NCBI GenBank assembly: GCA_903913355.1
Contig: CAIWKU010000396.1
Span: 1 to 12,388 of the forward strand
Source of the DNA: an uncultured Bacteroidota bacterium
GTDB lineage: Bacteria; Bacteroidota; Bacteroidia; Chitinophagales; Chitinophagaceae
Direction of reading: 5' to 3'
Length of the DNA: 12,388 nt
Shown: piece after piece, positions 6,178 through 12,388 of the stretch
How the letters are laid out: every line of letters begins with the position of its first letter
Position numbering within the stretch: position 1 is the stretch's first letter
Notes under the pieces: model-generated
What the model was told of the DNA's origin: nothing
The model's database searches: none
The model's input: the letters and a program-made list of their open reading frames with translations, nothing else
Position numbers and translations under genes: made by a program

Positions 6178-7830
6178 ATGAATTTTCGAAACTACCATGT
6201 GCCTTACCAGATCAATGAACAGTATGAGAAGAAAGCAGCCTATTTTTCAATGGAATTTGCCATACATCAACCTTTAAAAATATATAGTGGAGGATTGGGA
6301 TTTTTAGCAGGCTCACATTTACGGAGTGCGTATGAGTTAAGACAGAATATGATCGGCATTGGTATTTTATGGAAATATGGATATTACGATCAGACACGCA
6401 ACCAGGATCAGACGCTGGAAGTTACTTTCATGGAAAAAATTTATAGTTTCCTGGAAGACACTGATATTAAATTCCAAATCCTTATACATGATTCTCCGGT
6501 ATGGGTAAAAGCTTACTACCTTAATCCCGAAACTTTTAACAGTGCTCCCTTATTTTTATTAAGCACCGATCTTCCGGAAAATGATTATGTTTCACAAACC
6601 ATCACCCATCGTTTATACGATGCCAATGTTGCTACCAAAGTGGCGCAATTCATTTTGTTAGGTGTTGGCGGAGCAAAACTAATTGATGAATTGGGATTCA
6701 ACCCGGATGTATACCACCTCAATGAAGCACATGGTATTTCTTCTGCATTTTACTTGCTTAATAAATTTAAAAGTGCTGAGAAAGTAAAAGAGCACCTGGT
6801 ATTTACTACCCATACACCCGAAGAAGCAGGGAATGAAAAACATGATATCTATCTATGTAATAAGATGGGGTATTTCTGTGGATTAAGTATAGATGAAGTA
6901 AGAAAACTTACCGGTATCAAAGATGATCAATTCAACCATTCGCTGGCGGCATTGCGTTTTGCAAGAAAAGCAAATGGCGTATCTGCATTGCATGGAGTAG
7001 TGAGCAGAGAAATGTGGAAGAATTATGAAGGTATTTGTCCGATTACTTCCATTACCAACGCCCAGAACTGGCGCTATTGGGCCGATAAACAGATGTATAA
7101 AGCCATGGAAGAGGGCAATGACTATGTTTTTGATGATCGCAAAAAACATTTGAAGAAAAGAGCTTTTGAAATTGTGGCCGACCAGACTGGCAAAAAATTC
7201 GATCCCAATGTTTTAACCATTGTATGGGCAAGACGTTTTGCGGGTTATAAACGTGCAGACCTGCTTACCTATGATATGGATCGTTTTGAAAAGCTACTGT
7301 CAAGCACAGAATACCCGGTACAGATTATTTGGGCGGGTAAGCCTTACCCGGCAGATTACCCGGCTATTTCTCAGTTCAATAACCTGGTGCACCTGAGTAA
7401 AAAATATAAGAATGTTGCTGTGTTAATTGGCTATGAGCTTTCTTTAAGTAAACGTATCAAACAGGCAGCCGATGTTTGGTTGAACAACCCAAGAGTACCC
7501 AGAGAAGCTTCAGGAACCAGTGGTATGACTGCAGCTATGAATGGTGCTGTTAATTTTTCAACGGATGATGGATGGATACCAGAGTTCATTAACCAGGGAA
7601 ATAATGGGTTTGTAGTTCCACAAGCTGATTATCATAATATGACTGTTCACGAACAGGATGAATATGATCTGAATAAAGTGTATGAAATACTCGAAGAGCA
7701 GATCCTGCCTATTTATTATAAGAATTTTGATACCTGGAGGCAGATTCAGAAGAATGGTATGAGAGATGTTCGCTTCCAATTTGATAGTAACCGGATGGCG
7801 AATGAATATTATGAGATTATGTATAAGTAG
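6178..7830 (+). CDS. glgP: Alpha-glucan phosphorylase-like protein (GT35) lacking the PLP lysine
   Basis: The product has 550 residues from ATG 6178. The frame stays open back to a TTG at 6145, but the extra 11 residues (MQRQLLTKRAT) do not look like family sequence. Family motifs in order: FSMEFAIHQPLKIYSGGLG (23-41), LAGSHLRSA (usually AGDH), HLNEAHG (180-186), TTHTPEEAGNE (210-220), WARRFAGYKRADLL (350-363, phosphate/PLP region), WAGKPYP, and ADVWLNNPRVPREASGTSGM (431-450) followed by Thr451. In GT35 enzymes the residue after GM is the Lys that forms the Schiff base with pyridoxal phosphate; here it is Thr (ACT, 7528-7530). The N-terminal extension of longer bacterial homologues is absent, so it is a bare catalytic core. 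It may be a divergent or non-phosphorolytic member. The gene is monocistronic, with a strong terminator. The upstream gap (5922-6177) holds only a poor promoter candidate, TACATTTT at 6120-6127. Confidence 0.85.
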   Translation: MNFRNYHVPYQINEQYEKKAAYFSMEFAIHQPLKIYSGGLGFLAGSHLRSAYELRQNMIGIGILWKYGYYDQTRNQDQTLEVTFMEKIYSFLEDTDIKFQILIHDSPVWVKAYYLNPETFNSAPLFLLSTDLPENDYVSQTITHRLYDANVATKVAQFILLGVGGAKLIDELGFNPDVYHLNEAHGISSAFYLLNKFKSAEKVKEHLVFTTHTPEEAGNEKHDIYLCNKMGYFCGLSIDEVRKLTGIKDDQFNHSLAALRFARKANGVSALHGVVSREMWKNYEGICPITSITNAQNWRYWADKQMYKAMEEGNDYVFDDRKKHLKKRAFEIVADQTGKKFDPNVLTIVWARRFAGYKRADLLTYDMDRFEKLLSSTEYPVQIIWAGKPYPADYPAISQFNNLVHLSKKYKNVAVLIGYELSLSKRIKQAADVWLNNPRVPREASGTSGMTAAMNGAVNFSTDDGWIPEFINQGNNGFVVPQADYHNMTVHEQDEYDLNKVYEILEEQILPIYYKNFDTWRQIQKNGMRDVRFQFDSNRMANEYYEIMYK

Positions 7831-7848
7831 ATTGATTTTTTTAATAGA

Positions 7849-7877
7849 AGGGTTTCATTCGTGAGACCCTTTTTTTT
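7849..7877 (+). terminator. Rho-independent terminator after the phosphorylase-like gene
   Basis: A 9-bp stem AGGGTTTCA / TGAGACCCT with one G-U wobble closes over a TTCG loop (7858-7861) and is followed by an eight-T run. It begins 18 bp after the stop codon. Confidence 0.9.
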
Positions 7878-7879
7878 GC

Positions 7880-7906
7880 CACAGATTGCACAGATGACAC
7901 AGATTT
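7880..7906. repeat. Three tandem copies of a 9-bp CACAGATnn unit
   Basis: The units are CACAGATTG, CACAGATGA and CACAGATTT, joined without spacing. They share the first seven bases and differ only in the last two. The array sits directly after the T-run of a terminator and about 40 bp before the ubiX promoter, so it is outside any gene. It may be a fragment of a dispersed intergenic repeat; no second copy is in this window. Confidence 0.6.
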
Positions 7907-7944
7907 AAGCCCATTTGGTGCGGGAATTGATAACTATTCTGGGC

Positions 7945-7952
7945 TACATTTG
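7945..7952 (+). promoter_or_regulatory. -7 promoter element of ubiX
   Basis: TACATTTG matches TAnnTTTG exactly and shares the 10-mer CTACATTTGT with the icd promoter. No well-spaced -33 element is seen: the nearest TTG (7927-7929) is 15 bp upstream and TTTG (7914-7917) is 27 bp upstream. The predicted start site leaves a leader of only about 10 nt before ATG 7969. Confidence 0.55.
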
Positions 7953-7968
7953 TTATAGAAATAAATAG

Positions 7969-8535
7969 ATGATCATGGGTAATAAGATAGCAGTAGCAAT
8001 CACCGGTGCCAGTGGATCTGTGTATGCGAAATTGTTGCTGGATAAACTGATTTTGCTAAAAGACCAATATGAGGAAGTTGGGGTGGTGATGAGTAAGAAT
8101 GCTAAGGATATTTGGGAGGCAGAGTTGGGGAATGATTCGTACGACCGTTATCCGTTTCGTTATTTTGATAAATTTGATTTTACTGCCCCATTTGCTTCCG
8201 GTTCTGCACGTTATAATATCATGATGGTGGTGCCTTGTAGTATGGGAACATTGGGCAGAATTGCCTCCGGAATCAGCGATGACCTGGTAACCCGCGCGGC
8301 AGATGTAATTCTCAAAGAAAGACGGAAGCTGATTTTGATGGTGAGAGATACTCCTTATAATCTGATCCATATCAGGAATATGGAAACGGTTACTTTGGCA
8401 GGCGGTATTATTTGTCCGGCTTCTCCCTCATTTTATAGTAAACCCAGTACCATAGAAGAATTGGCTGCAACCGTTGTTGACAGGGCATTGGATCTTGCGG
8501 GTTTGGATATTGCCAGTTTTCGCTGGGGTAATTAA
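7969..8535 (+). CDS. ubiX: UbiX-type flavin prenyltransferase
   Basis: The 188-residue cytoplasmic enzyme attaches a dimethylallyl group to FMN, making prenyl-FMN for UbiD-type decarboxylases. The N-terminal FMN motif is AITGASGSVYA with Ser15. The family core is nearly complete: VVPCSMGTLGRIASGISDDLVTRAADV with Arg109, then LKERRKL with Lys116, MVRDTPYN with Arg126, and Tyr156 in SPSFYSKP. These line up with the known P. aeruginosa active-site residues with a constant 13-residue shift (Arg122, Lys129, Arg139, Tyr169; numbering from memory). The one difference is Asp127 where that enzyme has Glu140 (RDTP instead of RETP). ATG 7975 (MGNKIAV) is an equally possible start. Bacteroidota make menaquinone rather than ubiquinone, so the product probably serves another UbiD-like enzyme; no ubiD is in the window. 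Confidence 0.93.
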   Translation: MIMGNKIAVAITGASGSVYAKLLLDKLILLKDQYEEVGVVMSKNAKDIWEAELGNDSYDRYPFRYFDKFDFTAPFASGSARYNIMMVVPCSMGTLGRIASGISDDLVTRAADVILKERRKLILMVRDTPYNLIHIRNMETVTLAGGIICPASPSFYSKPSTIEELAATVVDRALDLAGLDIASFRWGN

Positions 8536-8557
8536 TATTGGTTTATTGTAAGCAAAA

Positions 8558-8583
8558 AAAATCCCCGCAAAAGCAGGGATTTT
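8558..8583. terminator. Bidirectional terminator between ubiX and clpC
   Basis: The hairpin AAAATCCCcGC / GCaGGGATTTT has one C-A mismatch and an AAAA loop, flanked by an A-run on one side and T-run on the other. It lies 22 bp after the ubiX stop and 19 bp beyond the clpC stop, serving both convergent genes. Confidence 0.85.
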
Positions 8584-8602
8584 CTATGCTACTGTACTTA
8601 CT

Positions 8603-11158
8603 TTATACGTTGGCTCCGGCACCTTCTTCTACTCTTTTCTGAAAAGAGAATTTCAATTTTCCGGATTCTTTGTCAAGATCAGCAATCAACAGATCACCTT
8701 CTTTGATAGTGAGATTCAGTATCTCTTCTGCCAAAGGATCTTCCAGGTATTTTTGTATCGCCCTGTGCAGAGGTCTTGCACCAAATTGTGCATCATATCC
8801 TTTTTCTGCAATAAAATCTTTGGCTTCTGGTGTTAATTCCAAACCAAATCCAAGATTCTGGAGTCGCTTTGAAACACCTTTCATCAAGATATCAATGATA
8901 TTAAAGATATTCTCTTTACTCAGCGCATTAAATACTACCACATCGTCTATCCGGTTCAGGAACTCAGGAGAGAAAGTACGTTTCAGCGCTTTTTCAATGA
9001 CGGCTTTACTATTCTCTTCTGCATTCTGCATACGGGTGGCCGTAGCAAAACCTACCCCATCACCAAACTCTTTCAATTGCCTTACGCCAATATTGGAAGT
9101 CATGATGATCATCGTATTCTTAAAATCGACTTTTCTTCCCAAACCATCTGTTAACTGGCCATCATCCAATACCTGCAATAAAATATTATAAATATCCGGA
9201 TGCGCTTTTTCGATCTCATCCAACAAAATCACACAATAAGGTTTGCGACGAACTTTTTCTGTAAGTTGTCCGCCTTCCTCATATCCCACATATCCGGGAG
9301 GTGCACCAATCAAACGACTTACGGTAAATTTCTCCATGTATTCACTCATATCGATACGAATCAGTGAATCTTCCGAATCAAACATATACCTCGCAAGCGA
9401 GCGAGCTAGTTCTGTTTTACCTACACCAGTTGGTCCCAGGAAAATAAACGTTCCAATTGGTTTTTTAGGATCCTTCAGCCCAACTCGGTTTCGCTGGATA
9501 GCTTTCACTACTTTCTGAATGGCTTCGTCCTGTCCTACTACCATATCCTTCATATCCTCACTCATCCTGCGCAGTTTTTCTGTTTCCGCCTGCACCATTC
9601 GTTTCACAGGAATACCTGTCATCATACTTACCACTTCTGCAATATGCTCTTCAGAAATCGGATATCTTTTATGCTTACTATCTTCTTCCCACTGTGTTTT
9701 TGCTTTTTCCAGTTCTTCCCCTAATCGTTTCTCAGTATCACGCAAAGAAGCGGCTTCTTCAAAACGTTGGCTTTTCACCACTTTATTTTTTTCGTTCTTC
9801 ACATCTTCAATCTTCTTCTCCAGCTCAACAATATCAGAAGGAACATTGATATTTTTCAAATGCACTCGAGCCCCTACTTCATCCAAAACATCAATCGCTT
9901 TATCGGGTAATAAACGATCGGTCATATACCTGTCACTCAGCTTAACACAGGCATCAATCGCATCATCCCCATAGGTTACATTGTGAAAGTCTTCATATTT
10001 CGATTTGATATTATCCAATATCATGATCGTTTCTTCTACACTAGGCGGCTCAATCAATACTTTCTGAAAACGACGATCCAATGCACCGTCTTTTTCGATA
10101 TACATTCTATACTCATCCAATGTTGAAGCTCCGATACATTGGAGTTCTCCTCTTGCCAATGCTGGTTTGAATATATTGGAAGCATCCAGCGATCCACTTG
10201 CACCACCCGCTCCTACAATTGTATGTATCTCATCAATAAACAGGATTACATCCCTGTTCTTTTCGAGTTCATTCATGATGGCTTTCATTCGCTCTTCAAA
10301 TTGTCCGCGGTATTTGGTACCTGCCACTAAAGCAGCAAGGTCAAGAGAAATCACTCTTTTATCAAATAATACCCTGCTTACCTTTCTTTGCACGATGCGT
10401 AAAGCCAGTCCTTCCACAATAGCGGTTTTACCCACACCTGGTTCACCAATCAATATCGGATTGTTCTTTTTACGTCTGCTGAGAATCTGACTCACCCTTT
10501 CAATTTCTTCTTCACGACCTACAATAGGATCCAAAGTGCCGGATTCGGCCAATTTGGTAATATCCCTTCCGAAATTATCCAAAACCGGTGTTTTACTTTT
10601 GGCAGCCCCGGTTTGTTTCCCCGCTCTTTGCTGCTGGTATCCTCCCGCTCCTCTCTTTTCTTCATCAAATTCATCTTCATTGTCATCTGTAAACTCACTA
10701 CGCGGTGGAGGAGGCGTGCTGGTACCTACCATACCCAGTTCGTTACGGAAGAGATCATAGTCCACATCAAACTGGTTTAAAATCTGTGTGGCTATATTTT
10801 CTTTGTTTTTAAGAATACTAAGCATTAAATGTTCAGTTTCCACCAATGGACTTTTTAAAGCCTTGGCTTCCAGAACCGTTACCCGTATTACTTTTTCGGC
10901 CTGTTTGGTAAGTGGCAGACTATTGATATTTGCAATATTTTTGCCAGTCTTATCCTTAACCGCCAGTTCTACTTCTTTACGTAACTCATATAGGTCAACA
11001 TTCAATTGTTTCAACACTTTAATGGCAGTATTATCACCATCACGTATCAATCCCAACAATAAATGCTCTGTCCCTATAAAGTCATTTCCAAGCCGTAACG
11101 CTTCCTCTCTGCTGAAGGAAATGATCTCTTTAACCTGTGCTGAAAAATTATTATCCAT
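8603..11158 (-). CDS. clpC: ClpC, AAA+ unfoldase of the ClpCP protease
   Basis: This 851-residue HSP100 ATPase unfolds proteins and feeds them to ClpP in the cytoplasm. Domains in order: a double Clp-N repeat (about 1-145); an acidic, Pro- and Gly-rich linker (147-188); AAA-1 with Walker A GEPGVGKT (238-245) and Walker B VILFIDE (304-310); a coiled-coil middle domain with a UVR-like segment (about 444-480); AAA-2 with Walker A GPTGVGKT (575-582), Walker B VILLDE (643-648) and the FLNRID arginine region (733-738); then the C-terminal small domain. The VGF tripeptide (702-704) is the loop that docks ClpP, so it is a protease partner, not a ClpB disaggregase. Length and domain order are normal for ClpC. 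No clpP or mcsA/mcsB lies next to it. A weak -7 candidate, TATAATTG, lies at 11178-11185 (minus strand). Confidence 0.97.
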   Translation of the reverse strand: MDNNFSAQVKEIISFSREEALRLGNDFIGTEHLLLGLIRDGDNTAIKVLKQLNVDLYELRKEVELAVKDKTGKNIANINSLPLTKQAEKVIRVTVLEAKALKSPLVETEHLMLSILKNKENIATQILNQFDVDYDLFRNELGMVGTSTPPPPRSEFTDDNEDEFDEEKRGAGGYQQQRAGKQTGAAKSKTPVLDNFGRDITKLAESGTLDPIVGREEEIERVSQILSRRKKNNPILIGEPGVGKTAIVEGLALRIVQRKVSRVLFDKRVISLDLAALVAGTKYRGQFEERMKAIMNELEKNRDVILFIDEIHTIVGAGGASGSLDASNIFKPALARGELQCIGASTLDEYRMYIEKDGALDRRFQKVLIEPPSVEETIMILDNIKSKYEDFHNVTYGDDAIDACVKLSDRYMTDRLLPDKAIDVLDEVGARVHLKNINVPSDIVELEKKIEDVKNEKNKVVKSQRFEEAASLRDTEKRLGEELEKAKTQWEEDSKHKRYPISEEHIAEVVSMMTGIPVKRMVQAETEKLRRMSEDMKDMVVGQDEAIQKVVKAIQRNRVGLKDPKKPIGTFIFLGPTGVGKTELARSLARYMFDSEDSLIRIDMSEYMEKFTVSRLIGAPPGYVGYEEGGQLTEKVRRKPYCVILLDEIEKAHPDIYNILLQVLDDGQLTDGLGRKVDFKNTMIIMTSNIGVRQLKEFGDGVGFATATRMQNAEENSKAVIEKALKRTFSPEFLNRIDDVVVFNALSKENIFNIIDILMKGVSKRLQNLGFGLELTPEAKDFIAEKGYDAQFGARPLHRAIQKYLEDPLAEEILNLTIKEGDLLIADLDKESGKLKFSFQKRVEEGAGANV

Positions 11159-11251
11159 AACCTAATTTGGATTTATACAATTATAACGAATAATTTTGAG
11201 TGAAGTTGTGATGCAGTTATACACATTGTGTTAATGTAATTTACTTAAACT

Positions 11252-11650
11252 ATGGAAGTCAAAATTGATACCAAGGAAAAATTTACTGTTGTAACGCCAA
11301 TTATTGCGGAACTTTCTGACAATATAGCAGCAGAATGGGTGGAAACCTGCAAGACCCAACTGCTAAAAGAGGTCAAAAATGTGATTTTGAACCTGGAAAA
11401 CGTGTCTCTTATCTCCTTTTCTGCCGCCAAAAACCTGGTAGAACTACAACAACTTTTCTATGAAACCAGTGATTCTTTTGTCATCTGCGGCTTACAGGCA
11501 GGGGTTGAAAAAACATTGGATGAGATGGAAATCCTGGAAATCTTGAATATTACCCCTACGGAAAGTGAAGCTTGGGATATTGTTCAGATGGAGGAAATTG
11601 AAAGAGAACTATTGGATAGTGATGATATGGAATTTGATACAAATCACTGA
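11252..11650 (+). CDS. STAS-domain protein (anti-sigma-factor-antagonist-like)
   Basis: This 132-residue soluble protein shows the STAS fold over about residues 1-105: a beta strand EKFTVVTPIIAEL, a helix with EWVETCKTQLLKE, the strand NVILNLENVSLIS, then helix SAAKNLVELQQLF and strand DSFVICGL. In SpoIIAA-like antagonists the loop reads DSSG, with the first Ser phosphorylated by a partner kinase. Here the matching loop is SFSA (Ser55-Phe56-Ser57-Ala58), so the usual phospho-site is Phe, and only a flanking Ser could be modified. The last 20 residues form an acidic tail (EEIERELLDSDDMEFD). No anti-sigma kinase or sigma factor is nearby. Its TGA overlaps the ATG of the next gene by one base, so the two are co-translated. 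The fold call is good; the role is unknown. Confidence 0.8.
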   Translation: MEVKIDTKEKFTVVTPIIAELSDNIAAEWVETCKTQLLKEVKNVILNLENVSLISFSAAKNLVELQQLFYETSDSFVICGLQAGVEKTLDEMEILEILNITPTESEAWDIVQMEEIERELLDSDDMEFDTNH

Positions 11651-12300
11651 TGCCGGTAAAAGATTATTACAAGATACTCAGGGTTTCTCCTTCAGCTTCG
11701 GCTGGGGAAATCAGGCAGTCATTCCGTAAACTGGCAAAACAATACCATCCCGACAAAAATCAGGGCAACCAGTTATCGGCAATCCAATTTACCGAGATCC
11801 GGGAAGCTTATGAGGTGCTGATCGACAAAAAGAAACGGCAGGATTATCATTACCAGCAATATGCCAACAAAGAAAGTAGATTTAGTTTTACCCCTTATTC
11901 GGCTGTAGAACTTTTGAAACAGGCCGTTAACTTGGAAAATAAACTAAAGCTGACGGATCCTTTTCGTATTGACAGAGATGCTTTACTGTTTGAAATGACT
12001 GGTTTGCTAAAAGAACATTCTATTCAACTCTTAGCGTCGGAATCAGATCCTGCCATCACGCAAAAATTCACAGAGAGCCTGTTACAATCCTGTCATTTTT
12101 TACCTTTTTCTTCTATGCAGAAAATATGTCTGGTATTACTTACAATTCATTCAGAAAATTCGGAAATGGATAAGAGGATCCGGAAATTTTTGGAGCAACA
12201 AAAAATCTTAGATTGGTGGCAAAGAAATAAATTGTTGATTGCACTATTGATAGCAGTGCTTTTCTGTTTCCTGATTTTCCTATCAGGAAACAAGGCATAA
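11650..12300 (+). CDS. Membrane-anchored J-domain (DnaJ-like) protein
   Basis: The 216-residue protein starts with a complete J domain (about 3-68): DYYKILRVSPSAS, helix II IRQSFRKLAKQYHPDKNQGN with the catalytic HPD at 33-35, and helix IV ending KKKRQDYHYQQY. This domain stimulates ATP hydrolysis by DnaK-type Hsp70. There is no Gly/Phe region, zinc finger or DnaJ client-binding domain, so it is a class C J protein. The middle (80-180) is predicted helical and has no known motif. A single membrane segment (about 194-212, LLIALLIAVLFCFLIFLSG) sits four residues from the end, after WWQRNK, so it is probably tail-anchored with the J domain in the cytoplasm. It would recruit DnaK to the inner membrane. 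Start codon overlap TGATG couples it to the STAS gene. Its particular client is unknown. Confidence 0.9.
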   Translation: MPVKDYYKILRVSPSASAGEIRQSFRKLAKQYHPDKNQGNQLSAIQFTEIREAYEVLIDKKKRQDYHYQQYANKESRFSFTPYSAVELLKQAVNLENKLKLTDPFRIDRDALLFEMTGLLKEHSIQLLASESDPAITQKFTESLLQSCHFLPFSSMQKICLVLLTIHSENSEMDKRIRKFLEQQKILDWWQRNKLLIALLIAVLFCFLIFLSGNKA

Positions 12301-12331
12301 AAAAAGACCGTATTTCATACGGTCTTTTTTT
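12300..12331. terminator. Bidirectional terminator after the J-domain gene
   Basis: An uninterrupted stem (GACCGTAT, 12306-12313, with ATACGGTC, 12317-12324) has a TTC loop and is extended by an A-run on the left and T-run on the right. It starts right at the J-protein stop. The symmetry suggests a convergent gene just beyond. Confidence 0.9.
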
Positions 12332-12348
12332 ATAAATAGCTTCCACAA

Positions 12349-12388
12349 TTACTGATGTAAATAGGTGGCCAGATGTCTTCTCTTGGTA
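12349..12388 (-). CDS. Possible 3' end of a minus-strand gene
   Basis: Reading inward on the minus strand from the right edge, an open frame encodes TKRRHLATYLHQ and stops at TAA (12349-12351), 18 bp before the symmetrical terminator. The terminator placement supports a real gene end, but 12 residues are too few to name a family or to exclude chance. Confidence 0.4.
   Translation of the reverse strand, partial: TKRRHLATYLHQ

Noticed and set aside
6178..7830. Truncation or frameshift to explain the short phosphorylase
   Set aside because: All core motifs from GGLG to DGW are in one frame, and the gene ends at a proper stop and terminator, so a compact form is more likely.
8670..11165. Several long plus-strand open frames (up to 173 codons) opposite clpC
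   Set aside because: They are antisense to an intact, fully recognisable ClpC; their products are Ser-rich low-complexity shadows without start signals or motifs.
12140..12346. 68-codon minus-strand frame over the J-domain gene end
   Set aside because: It is antisense to the J protein's membrane segment and runs through the terminator; it has no motif.

Overview
The window looks like a chromosomal piece of a Bacteroidota genome, most likely of the Chitinophagaceae/Sphingobacteriia kind. The signs are AT-rich DNA, few strong Shine-Dalgarno sequences, and exact matches to the Bacteroidota -7 promoter element TAnnTTTG in front of three genes (icd, mntR, ubiX). The encoded families also fit: a eukaryote-like NADP isocitrate dehydrogenase, an Nramp transporter carrying a universal-stress domain, and a short alpha-glucan phosphorylase. 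The genus is an inference and could not be tested. No tRNA, rRNA, CRISPR array, insertion sequence or phage gene was seen, and no stretch over 300 bp lacks a gene.

Layout. (1) Positions 1-173 hold the end of a small exported Cys/His-rich protein. A symmetrical terminator separates it from the convergent icd gene (minus, 248-1480). (2) A secreted SGNH/GDSL hydrolase (plus, 1581-2294) diverges from icd and converges on a minus-strand metal operon, mntR-mntH (4866 to 2322). In that operon the two genes overlap by 8 bp and the promoter is buried in an inverted repeat that is a good MntR operator candidate. (3) An unrecognised lipoprotein (4974-5921) diverges from mntR. (4) A compact GT35 phosphorylase-like protein (6178-7830) follows, then a strong terminator and a short CACAGAT tandem repeat. 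(5) ubiX (7969-8535) converges on clpC (minus, 8603-11158) across a symmetrical terminator. (6) Divergent from clpC is a two-gene operon, a STAS-domain protein and a membrane-anchored J-domain protein (11252-12300), closed by another symmetrical terminator. The last 40 bp may be the end of a minus-strand gene.

Most genes are housekeeping: TCA cycle, manganese import, glucan metabolism, prenyl-FMN synthesis and proteolysis. The mntR-mntH pair forms one self-contained manganese circuit. ClpC and the J protein are both proteostasis factors, but nothing beyond adjacency links them.

The most notable points are as follows. The phosphorylase-like protein has Thr where GT35 enzymes carry the Lys that binds pyridoxal phosphate, although the surrounding motif is intact. 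MntH is fused to a universal-stress domain whose nucleotide-binding glycines are degraded. The mntR promoter carries three phased half-sites. UbiX has Asp for a usually invariant Glu. The STAS protein has Phe at the usual phospho-serine position and is translationally coupled to a J protein. I see no convincing multi-gene novel defence or biosynthetic system.
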